From contig DOVA01000107.1 of assembly GCA_003520315.1 (NCBI GenBank), positions 1 through 6,979 of the forward strand: a stretch of DNA of 6,979 bases, read 5' to 3'. Source of the stretch: Rikenellaceae bacterium (GTDB lineage: Bacteria; Bacteroidota; Bacteroidia; Bacteroidales; UBA932). Of the stretch, positions 1-6,101 are shown in pieces. A model generated the notes under the pieces. The model ran no database searches. It was given only the letters and a program-made list of their open reading frames with translations, and was not told the origin of the DNA. Position 1 is the first letter of the stretch. Each line of letters opens with the position of its first letter. A program made the position numbers and the translations under genes.

Positions 1-42
1 CTCATAATCAGGGGGTCGTTGGTTCAAGCCCAACTGGGCCCA
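1..42 (+). tRNA. tRNA with CAU anticodon, 3' part (5' end outside window)
   Basis: The window opens inside an anticodon loop, CTCATAA at 1-7, with anticodon CAT at 3-5. Next come the 3' side of the anticodon stem (8-12), a variable loop (13-17), a perfect T-stem GTTGG/CCAAC (18-22 with 30-34) around TTCAAGC, the 3' acceptor strand TGGGCCC (35-41) and discriminator A42. CCA is not encoded, as is common in Bacteroidota. A CAU anticodon can be elongator Met, initiator Met or the lysidine-modified Ile2. The T-arm and GGCCC-type acceptor resemble bacterial Ile2 somewhat, but the 5' half needed to decide is missing. Confidence 0.9.
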
Positions 43-49
43 CTTTTAA

Positions 50-90
50 AAAGCACTTGCAAACTCTTTCTGTAAGTGCTTTCTTATTTT
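50..90 (+). terminator. Rho-independent terminator after the tRNA
   Basis: A 12-bp stem pairs 50-61 (AAAGCACTTGCA) with 71-82 (TGTAAGTGCTTT), with one G-T pair and a 9-nt loop. It is followed by the T-rich run CTTATTTT. It starts 8 nt after the tRNA 3' end. On the minus strand the stem is followed by TTTTT, so it may also end the convergent transcript whose last gene stops at 103. Confidence 0.8.
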
Positions 91-102
91 ATTCAATATA
101 AT

Positions 103-1365
103 TTAAAAACCGATTCCGAGTTGTGACAAAAGTGGAAACACAAATGTTACGATTGCAGCCCATATGATGTATACTGGGAGATAGCGCGAAATAACAATCC
201 CTATCCTACCAATATTACTTTTACCTGCAATTACCTTAATTAGTTGCACGGCAACCAGTATCAAATTTACAAGAACAAGAGTATTTGCACCCAAAACTGC
301 GGTTCTGTTAGGAGTCAAGCCCCATTCTGATATTCTGAAAAGTATAGCAGAGAGTGCTATGCCATTGACAATAATAGTCACTGCAGACAGCAAAAATAAA
401 ATCCATATCCTAAATTTGTTGACAGGATTTCCAGAGGACTCTGACACTGAAAAATATATGACAGCCAAAACCCCTATTAACAAAGCATTGAAAATAAGAA
501 GAAATGTTCTGTCGTTATAAGGATCTTTCCCTGAATAAACAATTGCTACCAGATATACTACTAACATGATCAGCACAAGAGGGCTGAATATCCTTGCAAT
601 CACAGGAGAGATCTTACCCACTAACTGTGGATTTTTTTGTATCAAATAGGTTGCGACAACAGGTGTTATGGCAAATCCTACTCTTCCTATATTGCCCATA
701 TAAAAGTCTTCTATGTTCATTCCGAGCAATTCAAAAAGTCCTAATGAGACAAGACTGAGAATCATTCCGGCTATAATTAGTAACGTGGACATAACCACTA
801 AATCCCCGTTATATTTCAAATAGGCAAGCCTTCGTGTATTCCTGTCATCTGCATCTGCGACAAAAGCAAAACCAAGTAAAGCCCATAACAATAACGGCAT
901 ATGAATGCATGCAAGAATTACAGTATCTGACTGGCTGTTAGGTAATAGATTAATAAACACTGCTAACAGCACAAAAAATGCTCCTGAAATGATATTTTTT
1001 TTCAGAGACAATCTGTTTATCCATGCAAAATAAGCAAACAATACAGGAAACACCACAAAGCCGATATTTCTTGTGTAATAAAACTCCTCATCAATACCCA
1101 AAATGGAATTCAATTTTACTATCAGACCTGCAACTAAAGCCAGCAACACGACAACAAACAATTCCTTTTTATTACCCTTGCTTGTTAACTCACTTTCATA
1201 TGTCAGCCTTTCGTACCAAGACTTTGCGATAGGACTTTCTCCTATCTCTGAATAGATCGCCATAAATTCTCTTTTAAAGAGAGAACCATTACTTCTGTAA
1301 AGTCTTTCAAGATCCTTTGCATCATCCATATGTTTAAGAATCTCTTCTTTCATTGTTGATTCCAT
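103..1365 (-). CDS. DUF4153-like polytopic membrane protein
   Basis: This is an integral inner-membrane protein of unknown function, 420 residues from the start chosen here. Residues 1-65 are charged and probably a cytoplasmic helical region. About 10-11 hydrophobic segments then run to the C-terminus, roughly from residues 69, 100, 125, 148, 190, 228, 260, 286, 318, 355 and 393. Two polar motifs stand out: PYNDRTFLL near 282 and WGLTPNRTAVLGAN near 348. The second resembles the conserved Gly-Leu-Thr-x-x-Arg stretch of DUF4153/DUF4173-type proteins. The frame is open back to an ATG at 1428, but that start would lie inside the upstream regulator gene. ATG 1363-1365 leaves a 10-nt gap after the regulator stop and begins with a plausible soluble segment; ATG 1351-1353 is also possible. 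It is the last gene of a three-gene minus-strand cluster. The family assignment is from recalled motifs and the role is unknown. Confidence 0.8.
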   Translation of the reverse strand: MESTMKEEILKHMDDAKDLERLYRSNGSLFKREFMAIYSEIGESPIAKSWYERLTYESELTSKGNKKELFVVVLLALVAGLIVKLNSILGIDEEFYYTRNIGFVVFPVLFAYFAWINRLSLKKNIISGAFFVLLAVFINLLPNSQSDTVILACIHMPLLLWALLGFAFVADADDRNTRRLAYLKYNGDLVVMSTLLIIAGMILSLVSLGLFELLGMNIEDFYMGNIGRVGFAITPVVATYLIQKNPQLVGKISPVIARIFSPLVLIMLVVYLVAIVYSGKDPYNDRTFLLIFNALLIGVLAVIYFSVSESSGNPVNKFRIWILFLLSAVTIIVNGIALSAILFRISEWGLTPNRTAVLGANTLVLVNLILVAVQLIKVIAGKSNIGRIGIVISRYLPVYIIWAAIVTFVFPLLSQLGIGF

Positions 1366-1375
1366 AAATTTAAAA

Positions 1376-1678
1376 TTATTGTTTTTTATTATCCTCAATA
1401 AATTTTTCGAGAGCACGCAAATGTTCATTAAATGCCTTCCTGCCCTTTTGTGTCATAAAATAACGTGTATTTGGCTTCTTGCCAACAAACGACTTTTCAA
1501 CGCCAATAAACTCTTCTCTTTCGAGAGCTTTAATATGAGTCGCAAGGTTACCATCGGTAACATCGAGATACTCTTTGAGAGAGTTGAAATCAAGCTTGTC
1601 ATTGACTGCCAAAACAGACATAATTCCAAGCCTCACCCGACTTTCAAAAGCCTTATGTAAACCTGCAGTAGAAATCAC
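1376..1678 (-). CDS. Small winged-helix transcriptional regulator (HTH_34 type)
   Basis: This is a DNA-binding protein of 100 residues consisting of essentially one winged-helix domain. Helix 1 spans about 7-25 (LHKAFESRVRLGIMSVLAV). Helix 2 is about 31-39, and the recognition helix about 41-57 (TDGNLATHIKALEREEF). The wing, about 58-76, contains the GKKPNTRYFMT stretch, and a C-terminal helix (80-95) probably dimerises. The TDGNLATHIKALE pattern is typical of the HTH_34 stand-alone regulators common in Bacteroidota. The frame is open to an ATG at 1744, but those 22 extra codons overlap the upstream membrane-protein frame and do not look like the family. The GTG at 1676-1678 overlaps the TGA of that frame (GTGA at 1675-1678), which suggests translational coupling and gives the usual family length. 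It probably regulates its own operon and the flanking membrane proteins. Its ligand is unknown. Confidence 0.88.
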   Translation of the reverse strand: MISTAGLHKAFESRVRLGIMSVLAVNDKLDFNSLKEYLDVTDGNLATHIKALEREEFIGVEKSFVGKKPNTRYFMTQKGRKAFNEHLRALEKFIEDNKKQ

Positions 1679-1827
1679 CTTTCGTACTTTAAATGAATAT
1701 ATATCCCGTAAATAATATGTGCCAGGCCAAAACCTGTTGCCCAAAAAATTAGAGCATATTTTATTATAAATAGTGCAACAATTCCCAGGAATATCTCCAC
1801 CAAACCAAGAACTTTTACCTCCGGCAA
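1675..1827 (-). pseudogene. 3' remnant of the membrane-protein gene beyond the in-frame stop
   Basis: Directly after the TAA at 1828-1830, and in the same frame, 50 sense codons continue to a TGA at 1675-1677. They encode LPEVKVLGLVEIFLGIVALF, then a second hydrophobic helix with WATGFGLAHIIYGIYI, then a basic end HLKYER. These are two further membrane segments with the expected cytoplasmic tail, so the stop interrupts a protein of about 199 residues. A GGAGGAGGA run at 1837-1845 lies 9 nt before a TTG at 1825-1827, so independent reinitiation is conceivable, although Bacteroidota rarely depend on Shine-Dalgarno pairing. The fragment ends exactly on the overlapping GTG of the regulator, which argues that the long frame was the functional one. 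Confidence 0.72.
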
Positions 1828-2274
1828 TTAATGATATCCTCCTCCAAAAAGTGCAAGACCATAAAATATCAAAGTAAAAGGTGCAATTAACCCGTTTAAT
1901 CCATTAATAATCAAAACGATGATAATCAAGACACCTGTAATCAGTGGAACTGAAAGACTCAACAGCATTCGCCTCGTAGTAGGATTCCATAATTTTTCAC
2001 CTCTTTTAACAGCTTTGTTGTAGGAACAGTAAACAGCAACTGTAAGGGCAGTTGTTAAAACGGCCAAAGCCAACCATAATACGCTTATTTTGGCTTCACA
2101 AAATATTGTTGAGGAAGAAAAGTGCAAAAATTTAAAAGCCACAAACGTACCTGCAATAGCAATTAAACCGGCAATAATCCCTGCCCATCCGGACAAAAGC
2201 ATAAACTTTGAGGATCGCTCCATCATCGAGCGTATCTCTGTTATTTCCTTTACATAATCTTTTATCTTTTCCAT
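1828..2274 (-). CDS. Polytopic membrane protein, apparently truncated by an in-frame TAA
   Basis: This is a membrane protein of unknown function and first gene of the minus-strand cluster. As read it is 148 residues. A charged N-terminal helix (MEKIKDYVKEITEIRSMMER) is followed by four hydrophobic segments near 25-50, 63-85, 105-125 and 128-145. It stops abruptly after GLALFGGGYH at TAA 1828-1830, and the same frame then encodes two more membrane segments down to 1675. I recall similar proteins of about 190-200 residues next to HTH_34 regulators in Bacteroidota, which supports a truncation. ATG 2272-2274 is the only sensible start; a partial -7 box lies about 19 nt upstream. Possible explanations are a true nonsense mutation, a sequencing error, or a split gene with reinitiation. 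If the stop is real, loss of two helices probably inactivates the protein and may reduce translation of the coupled regulator. Confidence 0.75.
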   Translation of the reverse strand: MEKIKDYVKEITEIRSMMERSSKFMLLSGWAGIIAGLIAIAGTFVAFKFLHFSSSTIFCEAKISVLWLALAVLTTALTVAVYCSYNKAVKRGEKLWNPTTRRMLLSLSVPLITGVLIIIVLIINGLNGLIAPFTLIFYGLALFGGGYH

Positions 2275-2275
2275 T

Positions 2276-2299
2276 AAAAGTACTTTTTATTACAAAGTA
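2276..2299. promoter_or_regulatory. Operator-like inverted repeats at the start of the minus-strand operon
   Basis: A perfect 12-bp palindrome, AAAAGTACTTTT, lies at 2276-2287, two bases upstream of the membrane-protein start codon. An overlapping inverted repeat, TACTTT-N7-AAAGTA, spans 2281-2299 and reaches the predicted -7 box. Their position at the putative transcription start suits an autorepressor site for the winged-helix protein encoded downstream. The repeats are seen directly; their role as an operator is inferred, and short AT-rich palindromes can arise by chance. Confidence 0.35.
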
Positions 2300-2324
2300 A
2301 AATTTATTATTTGAAAGTTCCAAA
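2293..2324 (-). promoter_or_regulatory. Candidate promoter of the minus-strand operon
   Basis: On the minus strand TTACTTTG (2293-2300) matches the Bacteroidota -7 consensus TAnnTTTG at all but one defined position. A TTTG (2321-2324), matching the -33 element, lies 20 nt upstream. Transcription would start near 2286, giving a leader of only about 10 nt before the ATG at 2274. The element is imperfect. Confidence 0.4.
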
Positions 2325-2370
2325 TTTGTCAAAGAATTTTTTTTATGTTTACTTAAAATAAGAAATAAAT

Positions 2371-2378
2371 TATCTTTA
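2371..2378 (+). promoter_or_regulatory. Weak -7 box candidate for the phosphatase gene
   Basis: TATCTTTA differs from TAnnTTTG only in the last base and lies 35 nt before the ATG at 2414, leaving a leader of about 30 nt. No convincing TTG -33 element is seen at the usual distance; only a TTTAC stretch near 2348. The divergent operon promoter lies about 75 bp away in the same AT-rich intergenic region. Confidence 0.25.
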
Positions 2379-2413
2379 TAGGCAAATAATAATAAACCAA
2401 CTCTCAGTATATC

Positions 2414-3685
2414 ATGAAGCGATTCTATCTAATTCTTAGTCTTACAATTCTGCTTATTCCACAATTATTATTGTCTCAAACCACAAAAGAAGAGTTTCTA
2501 AGTAATATCAAGTATGCAAGTGGCATTTACCAACCTTACAACTATGTTAAAACAACCAAGACACCTGCTCCAAAAGATTATACTCCGTTTTACATAAGTC
2601 ACTATGGAAGACATGGTTCAAGATGGATTCAAACTCAAGAAACATATGAATACCCTCGTTCCATACTTGCCAAAGCACACAATGATAGCAAATTGACACA
2701 GCTTGGAGAAAGTGTATACCAAAGAATTAATACAGCCGCACAAGATGCTTGGAAAAGATATGGAGATCTTTCACAACTCGGTGCTAAAGAACACAGAGCA
2801 ATAGCAGAGAGGATGTTTGACTCTTTCCCTGAAGTTTTTTCAACAAAAAATGGTAAAAAATGCACAATATACAGTCGTTCTACAGTTGTACCGAGATGTA
2901 TTCTGAGCATGGCTGCCAATAACGAGAAGCTTAAGGAATTCAATCCACAAATTGAAACAATAAGAGAGGCATCTGACAGAAATTACTATTTAAACAACCG
3001 TTATACTCAAGTATACAGAGATTCCATTTCAAAAATTGTCAACAATTTTCTTCTCAAGCATGTTAATTTTGACACATTTCTTAATTCATTGTTTAATGAT
3101 ATGACCTATGCTCATAATGTTGTGGACAATCCTGTTACATTTATGAGAAATATTCACCTTATAGCTACAGATATTCCATGCGTTGACGACCTTGATTTTA
3201 CCCTCTTTGACATTTTTACAAAAGACGAGCTTTTTTATCTCTGGCAGGCAAACAATATGTCTACATACTATGCATGTGGCCCTTCAAACGTAAATGGCAA
3301 AGTAGCAAAAGACAGTTCCAAACTGCTTCTCAAAGATATACTCGACTGTGCCGAAAAAGCCATAAAAGGGCATGGTGTATCTGCTGATCTGAGATTTGGA
3401 CACGATTCTTATATTATTCCGCTACTTGCTCTTATGGATATAGAAGGCATGAATGTAGCCATAGATGATCCTGAAAAAATCAGCGAAGTATGGAGTGACT
3501 TTAAAGTAAGTCCCATGGGAGCAAATCTGCAAATTATATTTTACAGAAGCAGTAAGAATCCGGAAATCCTGGTTAAAATCCTTCACTGCGAAAAAGAAGT
3601 TAAGATACCTTTAAAAAGTGATATTGCTCCTTATTACCGATGGAGCGACTTCAAAAAATATTATACCACCAAACTTGCCAATTAA
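2414..3685 (+). CDS. Exported histidine-type (acid) phosphatase
   Basis: This enzyme hydrolyses phosphomonoesters through a phosphohistidine intermediate, and is probably periplasmic or outer-surface. It has 423 residues, normal for the family. A Sec signal covers about 1-21 (hydrophobic core LILSLTILLIPQLLL, then S-Q); there is no lipobox. The catalytic motif is SHYGRHGSRW, with nucleophile His67 and phosphate-binding Arg66 and Arg70. A further conserved pocket stretch is YSRSTVVPRCILSM (153-166, with Arg155 and Arg161). The proton-donor motif is GHD at 329-331. Inositol-polyphosphate (MINPP) members carry HAE at that place, so phytate as substrate is not supported by the motif; sugar phosphates or other monoesters are equally possible. 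The ATG at 2414 gives a good signal peptide. The next gene starts 53 bp downstream with no terminator between, so co-transcription is possible. Confidence 0.9.
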   Translation: MKRFYLILSLTILLIPQLLLSQTTKEEFLSNIKYASGIYQPYNYVKTTKTPAPKDYTPFYISHYGRHGSRWIQTQETYEYPRSILAKAHNDSKLTQLGESVYQRINTAAQDAWKRYGDLSQLGAKEHRAIAERMFDSFPEVFSTKNGKKCTIYSRSTVVPRCILSMAANNEKLKEFNPQIETIREASDRNYYLNNRYTQVYRDSISKIVNNFLLKHVNFDTFLNSLFNDMTYAHNVVDNPVTFMRNIHLIATDIPCVDDLDFTLFDIFTKDELFYLWQANNMSTYYACGPSNVNGKVAKDSSKLLLKDILDCAEKAIKGHGVSADLRFGHDSYIIPLLALMDIEGMNVAIDDPEKISEVWSDFKVSPMGANLQIIFYRSSKNPEILVKILHCEKEVKIPLKSDIAPYYRWSDFKKYYTTKLAN

Positions 3686-3738
3686 GATCTCTGTGACCCA
3701 ATTTATCTATTTAATTATAAAAACTTCAATCAGACTAT

Positions 3739-4971
3739 ATGGGCAAAAAAGTTAAACTCGCCTTACATTGGCAGATTTTGATAGGTATCTGTCTAGGCGT
3801 TCTGCTGGGTATTTTCGGACACGAATATACTATCTATACAAAATGGTTGGGTGATCTGTTTCTTAATGGTCTCAAGATGGTAGTTATACCATTGGTCTTC
3901 AGTGCTCTTATAATGGGAGTTTCGAGCATTGGGGAGACTAAAGATCTTGGAAGAATTGCAGGCAAAACCCTTTTATATTATTTGTTTACAACACTAATTG
4001 CGTGTATTTTAGGTCTTTCACTTGTTAATGCTTTCAGACCTGGTTTCGGAATGGAACTTAACTTAAAGGAAGAGGTTACATCAATTGCAGCTACTCAAGT
4101 ATCAATAATTGATCAGATTGTCAATATTGTTCCGACCAATATTGTTAAGGCCATGGCAGATGGGAATATGCTGCCTGTAATCTTCTTTGCAATTCTGTTT
4201 GGAATATTCATTACACTCTCTTCCCAGAAGAGCCGCGTTATTATGACCGATTTTTTTAACAGCGTTTACGAAGTGATGATAAAGATGACCTTCCTGGTTA
4301 TCCGCTTTGCTCCTTTAGGCCTTTTCGGCGTTGTATCCTCAATTATCGGAACTCAGGCCGGGGACTCAAAAGCTTTGGGAGAAATGTTCGGAAGCCTTGG
4401 AATCTATGCAGCAATAATAGCCGGAGGTTGTTTAATACAGGGACTTGGAATATTGCCACTGATATTTGTTGCATTTACGAAGAAAAATCCATTCAAGTTC
4501 ATGAGCCAGATGGGTACAGGGCTTCTGACAACATTCTGTACCGCATCTTCTGCCGCTTCATTACCAATTACAATACCTGACATACAAAGTAAAACAGGAG
4601 TTTCTCAGAAAATTGCTGCTTTTTGCCTCCCCTTGGGAAATACAATAAATATGAACGGTACTGCACTTTTTGAATGCGTTACAGCTATTTTCATAGCCCA
4701 GGTCTATGGGATAGATTTAACATTTGGGCAACAAATTATGGTAGTTCTGACAAGTCTTCTTGCAGCAGTAGGTTCTGCCGGAATTCCTCTGGCAGGACTT
4801 GTTATGCTCGCAGTAGTATTGAATGCAGTAGGTTTGCCATTAGAAGGAATTGGATTAGTCCTTGTTGTTCAGCAACCACTTGACATGATTCGCCCAGCTG
4901 TAAATGTATGGGGAGATTTGACAGGTGCAGTCATTGTTGCAAAAAGCGAAGGAGAAACCATAACCATTTGA
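3739..4971 (+). CDS. Dicarboxylate/amino acid:cation symporter (DAACS family)
   Basis: This is an inner-membrane secondary transporter of the glutamate/aspartate/C4-dicarboxylate family, driven by Na+ or H+. It has 410 residues, a usual length. After the early transmembrane helices, the HP1 hairpin holds the serine-rich CTASSAASLPIT (about 267-278). TM7 carries GNTINMNGTALFE with N304-M-N306-G-T. HP2 has VGSAGIPLAGLVML, and TM8 has LDMIRPAVNVWGDLTGA with Asp382, Arg385, Asn389 and Asp393. Asp382 (amino-group contact) and Arg385 (side-chain carboxylate contact) match the positions that make archaeal GltPh an aspartate transporter, so an acidic amino acid is a reasonable guess. Oddities are Asn306 where the NMDGT motif normally has Asp, Pro386 after the Arg where Thr is common, and Gln378 where GltPh has Asp. 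It is followed 4 bp later by a PLP enzyme gene, so the pair probably shares a transcript and a pathway. Confidence 0.92.
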   Translation: MGKKVKLALHWQILIGICLGVLLGIFGHEYTIYTKWLGDLFLNGLKMVVIPLVFSALIMGVSSIGETKDLGRIAGKTLLYYLFTTLIACILGLSLVNAFRPGFGMELNLKEEVTSIAATQVSIIDQIVNIVPTNIVKAMADGNMLPVIFFAILFGIFITLSSQKSRVIMTDFFNSVYEVMIKMTFLVIRFAPLGLFGVVSSIIGTQAGDSKALGEMFGSLGIYAAIIAGGCLIQGLGILPLIFVAFTKKNPFKFMSQMGTGLLTTFCTASSAASLPITIPDIQSKTGVSQKIAAFCLPLGNTINMNGTALFECVTAIFIAQVYGIDLTFGQQIMVVLTSLLAAVGSAGIPLAGLVMLAVVLNAVGLPLEGIGLVLVVQQPLDMIRPAVNVWGDLTGAVIVAKSEGETITI

Positions 4972-4975
4972 TATT

Positions 4976-6082
4976 ATGAATAGTAAATTTATTTGTCCTT
5001 CCTGTGGGGCTGAATATTCTACAGAGGAACCTATATGGCGTTGTAATTGTGGCAGTTATTTGGATATTGATTTCAAACCTGAATTTAAAAAACAAAATCT
5101 CTCCAATGAAAAGACATTGTGGCGCTACAGTCAGGTTTTGCCAGTTGATAAAAGATTTGCTGTGACGTTCGATGAAGGTTATACACCTCTGATATCCTCT
5201 GATTTCTGGGGAATTAATGTTTTGTGCAAACTTGACTTTATGTTTCCAACAGGTTCATTCAAAGACAGAGGTGCTGCCTTATTGATAGCAAAGTGTAAAG
5301 AATTGGGCATAACCGAGATTGTGGAGGACTCGTCAGGTAATTCAGCCTGCTCCATATCGGCATATTGTGCAAGAGCTGGTATTAAAGCCAACATATATAT
5401 GCCAGCTGGCAATTCTACAGGTAAAGCTGTGCAGGCAAAAGCTTATGGATCAACTATCCATCTTGTTCAAGGGAACAGAGAAGATTGTGCAAATGCTGCC
5501 CTCGAAGGGGCCAAAAAGAGCTATTACGCTGCTCATGCTTGGAATCCATACTTCTTACAAGGGACTAAGACTGTAATATATGAAACTGTTGAACAGTTAG
5601 GCTGGGATGTTCCGGATTATATATTTGTTCCTGTTGGCAGTGGAACCCTGCTGTTAGGGATTTATTTAGGGCTTAGAGAACTAATTAGTTTATCGATTAT
5701 TGATAAAATGCCAAAATTAATAGCCGTTCAAAGTGAAAAATGTTCTCCACTAAAAGATTATGTTGAAGGTAAAAAAGGGTGTAATTCAATCAGCGACAAA
5801 TCAATTGCAGAGGGTATCGCTATACACAAGCCTGTAAGACTTACACAAATAGTAAATGCTGTTACAGAAAGCAAAGGCGACTTTGTCACTGTTGACGATT
5901 CTACAATTATTGTTGCTTTAAAAGAATCAGCACATCAAGGTATTTTCATTGAACCAACATCTGCGGCGGCAATAGCTGCACTAAAACAATATGCTGGAAA
6001 AATCTCTCCACCCAGTAAAGTCTTAGTAATCCTTACAGGAAGTGGACTGAAAACTACAGCCACAATTGAAAAATTGCTTTAA
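4976..6082 (+). CDS. Threonine-synthase-like PLP-dependent enzyme with N-terminal zinc ribbon
   Basis: This is a cytoplasmic fold-type II PLP enzyme of 368 residues. The N-terminus is a small zinc ribbon with Cys7, Cys10, Cys23 and Cys25. The catalytic domain shows PTGSFKDRGA with Schiff-base Lys96, the SSGNSACS loop (119-126, Asn122 expected to contact PLP), the phosphate-binding GSGTLLLG (221-228), EPTSAA (326-331) and the C-terminal LTGSGLK (353-359), which resembles the TGxGLK signature of threonine synthases. Canonical activity is O-phosphohomoserine to threonine. However, relatives such as cysteate synthase (phosphoserine plus sulfite) share this architecture, and SSGNSACS departs from the usual STGNTSAA. 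As far as I recall, many Bacteroidales have a separate, longer ThrC in the thr operon, so this could be a paralogue with another substrate. It is coupled to the upstream symporter (TGA at 4969-4971, ATG at 4976). I left the gene symbol blank because the substrate is unsettled. Confidence 0.85.
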   Translation: MNSKFICPSCGAEYSTEEPIWRCNCGSYLDIDFKPEFKKQNLSNEKTLWRYSQVLPVDKRFAVTFDEGYTPLISSDFWGINVLCKLDFMFPTGSFKDRGAALLIAKCKELGITEIVEDSSGNSACSISAYCARAGIKANIYMPAGNSTGKAVQAKAYGSTIHLVQGNREDCANAALEGAKKSYYAAHAWNPYFLQGTKTVIYETVEQLGWDVPDYIFVPVGSGTLLLGIYLGLRELISLSIIDKMPKLIAVQSEKCSPLKDYVEGKKGCNSISDKSIAEGIAIHKPVRLTQIVNAVTESKGDFVTVDDSTIIVALKESAHQGIFIEPTSAAAIAALKQYAGKISPPSKVLVILTGSGLKTTATIEKLL

Positions 6083-6101
6083 ATGTCGATGAGACAGGAT
6101 G

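Noticed and set aside
1023..1660. Open frames on the plus strand at 1023-1232 and 1379-1660
   Set aside because: They lie antisense to the DUF4153-like and regulator genes, have low-complexity or odd composition, and show no recognisable domain or start context.
1675..1830. Frameshift as the cause of the membrane-protein truncation
   Set aside because: Codon-by-codon reading shows the downstream 50 codons are in the same frame as the upstream part, so only a single stop codon separates them.
2132..2332. Second minus-strand open frame overlapping the start of the membrane-protein gene
   Set aside because: It is out of frame with the well-supported membrane protein, its product is not protein-like, and its start would fall upstream of the predicted promoter.
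2635..2943. Open frame antisense to the phosphatase
   Set aside because: It is a shadow of the phosphatase coding frame, which carries clear catalytic motifs.
3686..3738. Possible promoter or terminator between the phosphatase and symporter genes
   Set aside because: No TAnnTTTG match, TTG element or hairpin with a T-run is visible in these 53 bp.
4674..5576. Open frames at 4674-4883, 5179-5412 (minus) and 5319-5576
   Set aside because: All overlap well-supported transporter or PLP-enzyme coding sequence and give products without domain-like features.
6063..6076. Small hairpin CAATT-GAAA-AATTG at the end of the PLP-enzyme gene
   Set aside because: The 5-bp AT-rich stem lies before the stop codon and lacks a U-run, so it is too weak to call a terminator.
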